Shown: positions 1-5,240 of the stretch, one piece after another | Position numbering within the stretch: position 1 is the first letter of the stretch | How the letters are laid out: every line of letters begins with the position of its first letter | DNA from: Pseudomonadota bacterium | GTDB taxonomy: Bacteria; Pseudomonadota; Gammaproteobacteria; SZUA-229 | Length of the DNA stretch: 5,833 nucleotides | Direction: 5' to 3' | Assembly (NCBI GenBank): GCA_015222965.1 | Contig: JADFWF010000216.1 | Location: 1-5,833, forward strand | Position numbers and translations under genes: made by a program | Notes under the pieces: generated by a model | Database searches by the model: none | What the model was told of the DNA's origin: nothing | Seen by the model: the letters and a program-made list of their open reading frames with translations, nothing else

Positions 1-1151
1 CCGTTTGTATTTATCCGGCCTGATTCAAAGACAACGTTATTGCTGCTGTCAGTCACTTTGAAGTTGAGCCACATGCGACGTGACGGGTAACCTGTTGGTG
101 TCTTATGGCCTGAGTTATTCTGCATTTTTACCTGCGCTTCCAGCACACCATTGTTTACCGATGCTGAGACAAGCGTTATGGTTACAGCGCTCCGTAGCAT
201 GTCCCGTGCACGGCTGATACTCAGGTCCATATCACCACTGGTCACATCAAGTTGCGCTGCATTATTTTTCAGCAGGGTCAGCATCGTCGTGTTCGCGCCC
301 ACCAGCTGGTGTTTTGCAAAACCATCTTTTGTTCCCAGCCAACGTGGACGATTAGAAACTTTTGAGGTGGTTTTCGGCATATGGCAATCCTGACAACTCT
401 GCGGATTACTGCCAGCGTCATCAAAGATCGAATTCTGCCATTCGGTATAAGGCATCTGTTCAGGAAATTCTGACTCAGGTGTTGTGGTCAACACATCGCC
501 ATTGGCATCGACAAAAGGTGTTTTTAGATCGTGACAGGTCGCACAGACGGCTGAGTCTGAAATATGCGCACTGTATTCCGGGGTATAACCGGTATTGTTG
601 ACCATCGGCTGACCGAAGATATCACTGTACTGCCCGTAGATGGTTTTAGTATCATTGATCGTGTAGTGACCGGAAGCGCCCGCCGGTGTTCCCAGCGTGG
701 AATCATCTTTGATCTGGTGACACACGGTACAGCTGACACCATTCATACCGGCGTCATGTAACGCATGATCAGAATCCAGGATACCGTCGGGGCCAAACAA
801 GGTTACTTCTCCACCCTGCACCTGGGTTATTTCAAAATGCGCCATCGGTGCATGGCACTTTGTGCACTTGTCATTGATCACTGAAGACAGATGCGGGTTA
901 CGTTCTAACTCGGTCGCTACCTTGGCACGCCAGAAAGGGTCCTTGGTCGCATTCGCCATCATCGATGTGCCCCAGTCCCTGACGATGGACACGTTTTCAC
1001 CAGAGGTATCCGTCAGCCCGTCATGGCACTGAGCACAGTTACCTGAGCCTGAAAAATGTGAGGTAGTAAAATTATCGTTCTCTGCCTGTGCAGTGAGAGA
1101 TAAAAGACAAAACAGGATACAAACTGATATGGTTGAAAAGATTTTATTCAT
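1..1151 (-). CDS. Exported multiheme cytochrome c (at least five hemes), partial: C-terminus beyond left edge
   Basis: Reading from the ATG at 1151 down to base 1 gives 383 residues without a stop, so the gene is cut by the window edge. Residues 1-23 form a Sec signal peptide with a hydrophobic core and an AQA cleavage site. Five heme c attachment motifs follow: CAQCH (39-43), CTKCH (96-100), CTVCH (141-145), CATCH (203-207) and CQDCH (253-257). Many free histidines (for example 31, 87, 104, 129, 132, 162, 196) could supply distal ligands. From about residue 260 the protein has no heme motif and contains GHKTPTGYPSRRMWL (348-362), which I recognise as a recurring signature of multiheme cytochrome c families. 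A run of five G six bases before the ATG can serve as ribosome binding site. The expected place is the periplasm or outer face of the cell, as an electron carrier or oxidoreductase; the substrate cannot be read from the sequence. It is divergent from the cytochrome b561 gene at 1484, a plausible electron donor. I am sure of a multiheme cytochrome, not of its function. Confidence 0.93.
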   Translation of the reverse strand, partial: MNKIFSTISVCILFCLLSLTAQAENDNFTTSHFSGSGNCAQCHDGLTDTSGENVSIVRDWGTSMMANATKDPFWRAKVATELERNPHLSSVINDKCTKCHAPMAHFEITQVQGGEVTLFGPDGILDSDHALHDAGMNGVSCTVCHQIKDDSTLGTPAGASGHYTINDTKTIYGQYSDIFGQPMVNNTGYTPEYSAHISDSAVCATCHDLKTPFVDANGDVLTTTPESEFPEQMPYTEWQNSIFDDAGSNPQSCQDCHMPKTTSKVSNRPRWLGTKDGFAKHQLVGANTTMLTLLKNNAAQLDVTSGDMDLSISRARDMLRSAVTITLVSASVNNGVLEAQVKMQNNSGHKTPTGYPSRRMWLNFKVTDSSNNVVFESGRINTN

Positions 1152-1418
1152 TTTAAGCCCCCGGCGTTTCTATTTCTTAGCATTTCTGGTTACTGCTGCA
1201 TTATGTATACTCCTTTAGAATATAAATCCCCAGCTCCTTGTTCGTTCATTTTCGTACGTTTTTTAAAACAGATATTTTCTTTTTATATCATATGCTTGCA
1301 GATTCCGAGGGGACTTACACGATAACATTCAGATAATGAAAAGCAGTATATTTCATATTAATACTTACTGATAAAGCGTAGACTGTTTCTATATTGCTGT
1401 AATGAGCATCATCGTATT

Positions 1419-1435
1419 TGTCAGCACAACTGACA
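1419..1435. promoter_or_regulatory. Perfect 6-bp inverted repeat, possible operator
   Basis: TGTCAG (1419-1424) and CTGACA (1430-1435) are exact reverse complements separated by five bases. The element lies 48 bases before the ATG of the cytochrome b561 gene and overlaps a possible -35 hexamer, TTGTCA. It could be a binding site for a dimeric regulator or a small hairpin in the leader RNA. No regulator family can be named from this alone. Confidence 0.3.
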
Positions 1436-1473
1436 TGCGTTACCTTTAAAAAACGGATGGCGCATACGAGATT

Positions 1474-1477
1474 GAGG
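1474..1477 (+). promoter_or_regulatory. Ribosome binding site deciding the cytochrome b561 start
   Basis: GAGG, within TTGAGGT, sits six bases before the ATG at 1484. It favours this start over the upstream in-frame TTG at 1418. Confidence 0.7.
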
Positions 1478-1483
1478 TACACC

Positions 1484-2218
1484 ATGAGCAACACAACTTT
1501 TCAGGAACACAAGGCATGGGATCTGCCGATCAGGATCTTTCACTGGGTCAACTTTACTATGGTGGTCTGTCTGATCTTTATGGGCCTGATCATGCTGTTC
1601 AAGAAAGAGCTCGGCATAACCGGGATAGACGCTAAAGTAGGCTTAAAAGAAGTTCACATCATCATCGGTTACGTCTTCGTCCTAAATCTTGTCTGGCGAA
1701 TCATCTGGGGCTTTATTGGCAACAGATATGCACGATGGAATAATATTTTTCCGGGTAAAGGTTTTCTCAGCAATATTCGCCATTACCTTAAATCTGTAAA
1801 AAGCGGCGATGCCGAACAGTACATCGGCCACAATCCGATGGGGCGCCTGGCGATATCATTCATTTACTTACTTCTTTTAACGATGGCAATAACCGGTCTG
1901 GTACGTGCAGGTACTGATATTTATTACCCGCCCTTTGGCTCAATGGTTGCAGACTATATTACCGAACCTGGTACTGATCCAGACAGTATCTTGCCTTATG
2001 TTGCAGACGGAACGGACAAAGATAAAGTCGCCACATTAAAAGCGTTCAAAGGCCCTTTTGGAAAAGTACACCTCTACGGCTCTTACATTCTGATGTTTAT
2101 GATCGTGCTTCACATCTTCTTTGTGGTGCGCGTTGAGATCAAGGAGGGAGGCAGTTTGATTACCGCCATGTTTACAGGCAAAAAAATACTGGCGAAGAAG
2201 CCAGTTGATTTAGATTGA
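1484..2218 (+). CDS. Cytochrome b561, Ni-hydrogenase cytochrome b type
   Basis: This 244-residue integral membrane protein begins with KAWDLPIRIFHW (10-21), the hallmark opening of the Ni,Fe-hydrogenase cytochrome b subunit/b561 family, in which the His of FHW is a heme b ligand. Four membrane helices are visible at about 18-40, 55-78, 121-141 and 194-217. Candidate axial ligands for two b hemes are His20, His58, His196 and His210. GHNPMGRLA (115-123) before helix 3 is also typical. Residues 142-193 make an extended loop with YYPPFG, which may face the periplasm and dock a partner. The family usually moves electrons between quinones and a periplasmic redox protein; here the divergent multiheme cytochrome c is the obvious candidate. 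I chose the ATG at 1484 because GAGG (1474-1477) lies six bases before it and the protein then starts right before the conserved motif. The frame stays open back to a TTG at 1418, but that extension is polar and lacks a binding site. The gene ends 35 bases from the convergent lipoprotein gene. Confidence 0.93.
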   Translation: MSNTTFQEHKAWDLPIRIFHWVNFTMVVCLIFMGLIMLFKKELGITGIDAKVGLKEVHIIIGYVFVLNLVWRIIWGFIGNRYARWNNIFPGKGFLSNIRHYLKSVKSGDAEQYIGHNPMGRLAISFIYLLLLTMAITGLVRAGTDIYYPPFGSMVADYITEPGTDPDSILPYVADGTDKDKVATLKAFKGPFGKVHLYGSYILMFMIVLHIFFVVRVEIKEGGSLITAMFTGKKILAKKPVDLD

Positions 2219-2223
2219 ATGAA

Positions 2224-2255
2224 ACGGCCTGCGACGGCCTCTAAGGCTAATTTTT
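2224..2255 (+). terminator. Weak terminator candidate after cytochrome b561
   Basis: Just after the stop, ACGGCCT occurs twice (2224-2230 and 2234-2240). The second copy can fold as GGCCT (2236-2240), loop CTA, AGGCT (2244-2248), with one G-U pair, followed by AA and five T (2251-2255). The stem is short, so termination strength is uncertain. The T run overlaps the stop codon of the convergent lipoprotein gene. Confidence 0.35.
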
Positions 2256-2730
2256 AAACAGTCAGAACAACTTCTTCTGAAAAAGCACTCTCGCGGCCGT
2301 CAACATCGATGGTTGTAATAACAAAGTAATAGATACCATCTGGTACATCAAATGTGATCTCGTCTATGTAAGCATCGTTAATATTTATCGTCTGTGTATA
2401 ACTGCCCTGGGTTGTTCCGTAATGAACTCGGTAACCTGCTATTTCAGCCATTGATATAGGAGTCTCATCCTCTCTCGCTACAGGTGCGGTCCAGTTCAGA
2501 GAGCCTTTTGCTGAAACAGCGCTTTCTTCAATGGCGCTTTCTTCAGCAGCGTTCTCTTCGAGAATATTCTCCTCGAAAAGATTATTGTCGATACTACCAT
2601 CAGCATTCGCAAGACCGCCCTCACCACCAGCGACAAAACAGCCAGCCAACTGAAATACCATTAACAGCGTAACCATTCCTTTTAAAACAAGGCGTGTCGT
2701 ATCATTTGTCATTGTTTGATTCGTTTTCAT
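2254..2730 (-). CDS. Small lipoprotein with acidic repeat linker and one fibronectin type III domain
   Basis: The 158-residue product has a signal sequence with lipobox LAGC, so Cys31 would be lipidated. The n-region is rather long (about 18 residues), and Met7 is an alternative start, but GGGGAA (2736-2741) lies five bases before the ATG at 2730 and supports the longer form. After a glycine-rich piece (35-46), residues 51-70 are four pentapeptide repeats: LFEEN, ILEEN, AAEES, AIEES. Residues 76-158 form a fibronectin type III domain: GSLNWTAP, then IAGYRVHYGTTQGSYT (97-112), then YYFVITTIDVDGRESAFS (134-151). This domain type is common as a single module in gammaproteobacterial surface lipoproteins. 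A role as a binding or spacer module on the membrane surface is likely; no enzyme motif is present. It converges on the cytochrome b561 gene and has no obvious operon partner. Confidence 0.85.
   Translation of the reverse strand: MKTNQTMTNDTTRLVLKGMVTLLMVFQLAGCFVAGGEGGLANADGSIDNNLFEENILEENAAEESAIEESAVSAKGSLNWTAPVAREDETPISMAEIAGYRVHYGTTQGSYTQTININDAYIDEITFDVPDGIYYFVITTIDVDGRESAFSEEVVLTV
2521..2580 (-). repeat. Four tandem 15-bp units coding for an acidic pentapeptide repeat
   Basis: Within the lipoprotein gene, four consecutive 15-base units encode LFEEN, ILEEN, AAEES and AIEES. The last two units are almost identical in DNA (GCGCTTTCTTC on the plus strand recurs), while the first two have drifted. 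This looks like repeat-unit duplication that has lengthened a negatively charged linker between the lipid anchor and the fibronectin domain. Confidence 0.75.
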
Positions 2731-2876
2731 TGTTGTTCCCCAAAATTTCTTAAATTTGTAATTGTTTTTTTGTTTTTGTGCATTTGTTGAAGTGATTAAA
2801 GTTGAAAAAATGACACCCTGATTTGAGCCAGTTCACAGTTCCACAACCGTTTTAGCTCGTATACAGAGGATTCTTG

Positions 2877-2954
2877 ATGGAGTTCACAATTACCGGGGAA
2901 GTCGATGGCGAATTGAGATCTTTGTGGAATCACGTTGCCAGGCTATCGGCGTGA
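2877..2954 (+). CDS. Possible 25-residue small protein, unrecognised
   Basis: ATG at 2877 opens 25 codons ending in TGA at 2952-2954, giving MEFTITGEVDGELRS followed by LWNHVARLSA. AGAGGA (2865-2870) is a near-perfect Shine-Dalgarno site six bases before the ATG, which is the main reason to list it. The peptide has no signal sequence or membrane helix and matches nothing I know. No clear promoter precedes it. It could be a real small protein, the start of a decayed gene, or chance. Confidence 0.2.
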   Translation: MEFTITGEVDGELRSLWNHVARLSA

Positions 2955-2989
2955 AACAGACAAAAAAAGTGTGATATGGAGCACATCAG

Positions 2990-3015
2990 AAAAGATCAGC
3001 GCGTGCTCAAGCGCT
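2990..3015 (-). terminator. Candidate terminator after the five-helix membrane protein gene
   Basis: Read on the minus strand, AGCGC (3015-3011) and GCGCT (3002-2998) can pair around an eight-base loop. GATC and four T (2993-2990) follow. It begins 15 bases past the stop of the upstream gene. The stem is only five pairs and the T run is short, so this is a weak candidate. Confidence 0.35.
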
Positions 3016-3030
3016 ATTGTTGCTTGCCAG

Positions 3031-3582
3031 CTAATCGATCAACAGATGGCCAAACCAGGCAAACATGCCTAACGAAATACCTGTTACGAACTGAGCATGA
3101 ACCAGGTGAGAGAACTTCTTCAGCTCTTTAGGCGAATACCGCCACGTTAGAAACATGCCGAACAGACCCTGCCACACTACCAGCACCAGCACAGCCTGAA
3201 AGAACAGATTATCCAGAGGAATTCCCATCATTACGATATGCAGCAGGATGACTGCCACCGTCGCGATGCCAACATAGACATGGGTTCGATTCAGAAAACA
3301 GAGCAAACGCTCAAAGATCGAAGCCGCTGCCGGCGGTGAATAATCAGGCAGGATACGTCTTGCTAACGCACCTTTACCCATCAACAGTTTCAGCAGAGTG
3401 CGTGCGTAGATAAAGAGCAACGCCCATAAACCGATTTCACCAAAACCCTCGCCTATCTCACTGAGAAACGTTTCATTTTCAGCTATCGGTGGATAGGTGT
3501 TGTAGGCATAGATAAAGTACACGATCGACGCGGCCAGGACAGCCACCGTATAAATCAAAACACCTCTAATATTTTTTATCAC
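3031..3582 (-). CDS. Five-helix membrane protein with paired histidines, probable b-type cytochrome (ferric-reductase-like core)
   Basis: The 183-residue product is strongly hydrophobic, with helices at about 8-26, 46-66, 99-119, 125-146 and 160-181. In helix 3, NRTHVYVG (98-105) and LLH (113-115) place His101 and His115 fourteen residues apart, the spacing by which ferric reductase/NADPH-oxidase-type proteins hold two stacked b hemes. His159, His162 and His179 bracket helix 5 and could give the opposite ligands, though their spacing (17-20) is longer than in that family. There is no flavin or NAD domain, so electrons would have to come from another protein or from quinol. The start is a GTG at 3582; no good ribosome binding site precedes it, and TTG at codon 9, preceded four bases earlier by AGAGG, is an alternative. 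A strong terminator (3604-3639) separates it from the peroxidase gene upstream, so it probably has its own promoter or is expressed by read-through. Family assignment is inference from helix and histidine pattern. Confidence 0.7.
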   Translation of the reverse strand: MIKNIRGVLIYTVAVLAASIVYFIYAYNTYPPIAENETFLSEIGEGFGEIGLWALLFIYARTLLKLLMGKGALARRILPDYSPPAAASIFERLLCFLNRTHVYVGIATVAVILLHIVMMGIPLDNLFFQAVLVLVVWQGLFGMFLTWRYSPKELKKFSHLVHAQFVTGISLGMFAWFGHLLID

Positions 3583-3603
3583 TATATATTTTTAGATCCA
3601 TAT

Positions 3604-3639
3604 AAAAACGGCAGCCAGATTACTCCAGTTGCCGTTTTT
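3604..3639 (-). terminator. Strong rho-independent terminator after the diheme peroxidase gene, symmetric on both strands
   Basis: AAAAACGGCA (3604-3613) pairs exactly with TGCCGTTTTT (3630-3639) around a 16-base loop. The five G/C-containing pairs are flanked by A/T tracts, so on the minus strand the hairpin ends in a T run just after the stop of the peroxidase gene at 3669. The plus-strand T run is longer (3635-3641), so it could also stop transcripts from the other side. It lies 21 bases before the GTG of the next gene. Confidence 0.8.
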
Positions 3640-3668
3640 TTCTCAGCTTATTTCTTTCGTTTTTTTAA

Positions 3669-5168
3669 TCAAAGAAAAGCCCCAGTGCTATCTTTAGCGT
3701 TTAGCTGCAAACCATCAGGGCCAGTCTCACCAGTATCAGGTATCCATGGCGCCAGGCAGCTACGGTCTTTCACGCAAGGGTCGGTCAGTGCTTTCAAAAA
3801 CTCGACCAGGTCGGCCACATCAGCTTCAGTAAACGCAACGTTGCGATGCACGCCGGAAAAATTACTGGCACGATTAGCTTCAAGCTGAGTAAGCGCAAAC
3901 TGTGTATTGGTCAGCATGTCGGCAGCCTGCACCGTTGAATCCAGCTGAGAAAAATCATAGTTTGCAATCGCTTCTGCCGGATTTAACATGTGACGCACCA
4001 TGTTTTCCAGCGATGTATAAGCGCCTGCATGGCCCCACGGTCCAGTCACTTCTACATTTAGCAATGACGGTGTTCTGAAGCGGTACATATCAAAATCAAG
4101 CTGACTTTCTCTGAAACGGCCAAAGTCATCGTTGCTCAATGTGCCATTATCATCACCTTTACCGCGACCGATCTGAGGCGTTGCAAGCACGTGGTATTGC
4201 TCATCAGTAAGGAAATTACCAGCATGACAAGAGATACAGTTAGCGCCACCCATAGGAATACTGCTTAAAAACATCTTCGCACCACGCTTGGCCGAGTCGC
4301 TGATCGCCGTTTTGTTCCCCTCAACATAAGCCTTCCACGGGGAGTTTACAAATACCTGAGAGCGCTCATATTCACCGATAGACTCGGCGATACGATCGTA
4401 ACTTATAGCCGAATCACCATAAGCAATCACAAACTCATTTCCCCAGTCGATGTCGCCCGCCAGTTTTACTGCAAGTGCATCACGAATTTTATCGTTGGTA
4501 TCCTGAGTCGGAAGGCTAAAGCCATGCATCTGTTCGGGTGAAGTCACCGGGAAACGCGATTGCGCTGCTACCAGTGTATCATTGGCCGCTCTCGGATCAG
4601 CCACACCGAATTCCGAGTCTGGCGTACGTATACCTAAACCATCAACACCATCATCACCATTTGCACCAGCTATCTTACTCAAACTTTCAACCCGGCCATC
4701 ATGAAACAAAACCTGATCCCACATGCCGATATTGAATGTTGTCGGTGCATTTCTTGGCACGGTTGGACCGCCATCAAATACACCACCTACCGCTGCCACA
4801 TCGTGGAGACGCCCCGGACCTAACAGGTCAGGATCTTCGGCACCAACACCGATCGATAAAGATAAATTATCACCACCACCCAGCGAAGGATGATGACAGG
4901 TCACACATGCAGAATCATCATCACCACCAAGACCTTTAGTGAAAAACAGTTTTTTACCTAGTTGCGGTTTCGGGTCATCAATAGAGGGCAGCGTTCTCCC
5001 GGTGCTTGGGTCTCCCGTTAACCCCCTTACTATAGCCAGTGACATGACATCGACATCAAGGTCAGCGTCGTCACTACTGCAAGCTGTTATCAACAAACAA
5101 GCGGAAACAATGGCCAATGTTAATAATTGACTAGAGTCATTATTTCTTTTTTTACTTTTATACAACAA
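3669..5168 (-). CDS. Lipid-anchored diheme cytochrome c peroxidase / MauG-family protein
   Basis: The 499-residue product has a lipobox LITAC (Cys30) and then two cytochrome c domains with CVTCH (88-92) and CISCH (311-315). RNAPTTFN (139-146), FHDGR (155-159), FPVTSPEQMHG (206-216) and RFRTPSLLNVEVTGPWGHAG (363-382) are landmarks of the bacterial cytochrome c peroxidase/MauG family. Members reduce H2O2 or oxidise a protein partner using two hemes in the periplasm. At about 330-400 residues typical members are shorter; the extra length lies in an Asp/Gly-rich insertion (about 165-205) and a tail with Cys465 and Cys471 that may form a disulfide. From recalled Pseudomonas peroxidase sequence, the distal His of the peroxidatic heme falls on Val108 and the bridging Trp on His156, while Met394 keeps the Met-ligand position. 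The start is TTG at 5168, fixed by AGAGGAG eight bases upstream; no in-frame ATG lies before the lipobox. A thioredoxin-like gene lies 72 bases upstream, and a terminator follows. Confidence 0.92.
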   Translation of the reverse strand: MLYKSKKRNNDSSQLLTLAIVSACLLITACSSDDADLDVDVMSLAIVRGLTGDPSTGRTLPSIDDPKPQLGKKLFFTKGLGGDDDSACVTCHHPSLGGGDNLSLSIGVGAEDPDLLGPGRLHDVAAVGGVFDGGPTVPRNAPTTFNIGMWDQVLFHDGRVESLSKIAGANGDDGVDGLGIRTPDSEFGVADPRAANDTLVAAQSRFPVTSPEQMHGFSLPTQDTNDKIRDALAVKLAGDIDWGNEFVIAYGDSAISYDRIAESIGEYERSQVFVNSPWKAYVEGNKTAISDSAKRGAKMFLSSIPMGGANCISCHAGNFLTDEQYHVLATPQIGRGKGDDNGTLSNDDFGRFRESQLDFDMYRFRTPSLLNVEVTGPWGHAGAYTSLENMVRHMLNPAEAIANYDFSQLDSTVQAADMLTNTQFALTQLEANRASNFSGVHRNVAFTEADVADLVEFLKALTDPCVKDRSCLAPWIPDTGETGPDGLQLNAKDSTGAFL

Positions 5169-5176
5169 CTTTACAA

Positions 5177-5183
5177 CTCCTCT
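5177..5183 (-). promoter_or_regulatory. Strong ribosome binding site that fixes a TTG start
   Basis: Minus-strand AGAGGAG (5183-5177) lies eight bases before TTG at 5168. A second TTG directly follows (5165) with longer spacing. Since no in-frame ATG precedes the lipobox of the diheme peroxidase, this site decides the start. Confidence 0.75.
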
Positions 5184-5196
5184 ACAACAGATATTC

Positions 5197-5239
5197 TTAA
5201 ATATTTAAACGATTTTAGACAACAGCAATCAGCTAATTG
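5197..5239. promoter_or_regulatory. Two palindromes in the gap between thioredoxin and peroxidase genes
   Basis: TTAAATATTTAA (5197-5208) is a perfect 12-bp palindrome, 29 bases before the TTG of the peroxidase gene. CAATCAGCTAATTG (5226-5239) is a 14-bp palindrome with one mismatched pair, right after the thioredoxin stop. On the minus strand TTGTCT lies just between them, a possible poor -35. The 72-base gap may therefore hold an internal promoter or operator, although no T run follows either palindrome to make a good terminator. Confidence 0.25.
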
Positions 5240-5240
5240 T

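Larger units (their letters stand above)
1152..1483. promoter_or_regulatory. Divergent control region between multiheme cytochrome c and cytochrome b561 genes
   Basis: This 332-base AT-rich stretch separates two divergent genes and must contain both promoters unless they are driven from further away. No hexamer pair matches consensus well. For the plus-strand gene, TTGTCA (1418-1423) followed 17 bases later by TACCTT (1441-1446) is a possible weak -35/-10 pair, overlapping the inverted repeat at 1419-1435. Another candidate -10 is TATATT at 1390-1395. For the minus-strand gene, the TATA-rich part around 1201-1225 is the likeliest promoter zone. A smaller inverted repeat, AGTAT (1345-1349) with ATACT (1361-1365), lies near the middle. 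I found no convincing FNR/ANR site (TTGAT-N4-ATCAA). Apart from a three-codon ORF at 1190-1201, no gene is visible. Confidence 0.45.
2731..3030. other. Intergenic stretch without a recognised gene
   Basis: These 300 bases lie between two minus-strand genes. The part near 2742-2780 is very AT-rich and probably contains the lipoprotein promoter; AAATTT occurs there as an inverted pair around 2745-2758. AGTTCACA occurs twice (about 2829-2836 and 2881-2888, plus strand). A 25-codon plus-strand ORF with a good ribosome binding site lies at 2877-2954, and a candidate terminator for the gene to the right lies at 2990-3015. No RNA gene or mobile-element remnant was recognised. Confidence 0.5.

Noticed and set aside
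151..761. Several short ORFs on both strands within 151-761
   Set aside because: All overlap the uninterrupted multiheme cytochrome frame on the minus strand, which carries five CxxCH motifs and a signal peptide.
1418..1483. Upstream TTG start adding 22 residues to cytochrome b561
   Set aside because: There is no ribosome binding site before the TTG, the extension is polar and unlike the family, and the ATG at 1484 has GAGG at ideal spacing.
2877..3030. Possible remnant of a larger gene
   Set aside because: Reading beyond the small ORF on both strands gave early stops and no recognisable protein motif, so a pseudogene call is not supported.
4538..4939. Plus-strand ORFs rich in histidine (runs such as HHHHH), which look metal-binding
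   Set aside because: They are the antisense of GAT/GGT-rich codons (Asp/Gly) in the diheme peroxidase gene; the His runs are a mirror of its acidic insertions.
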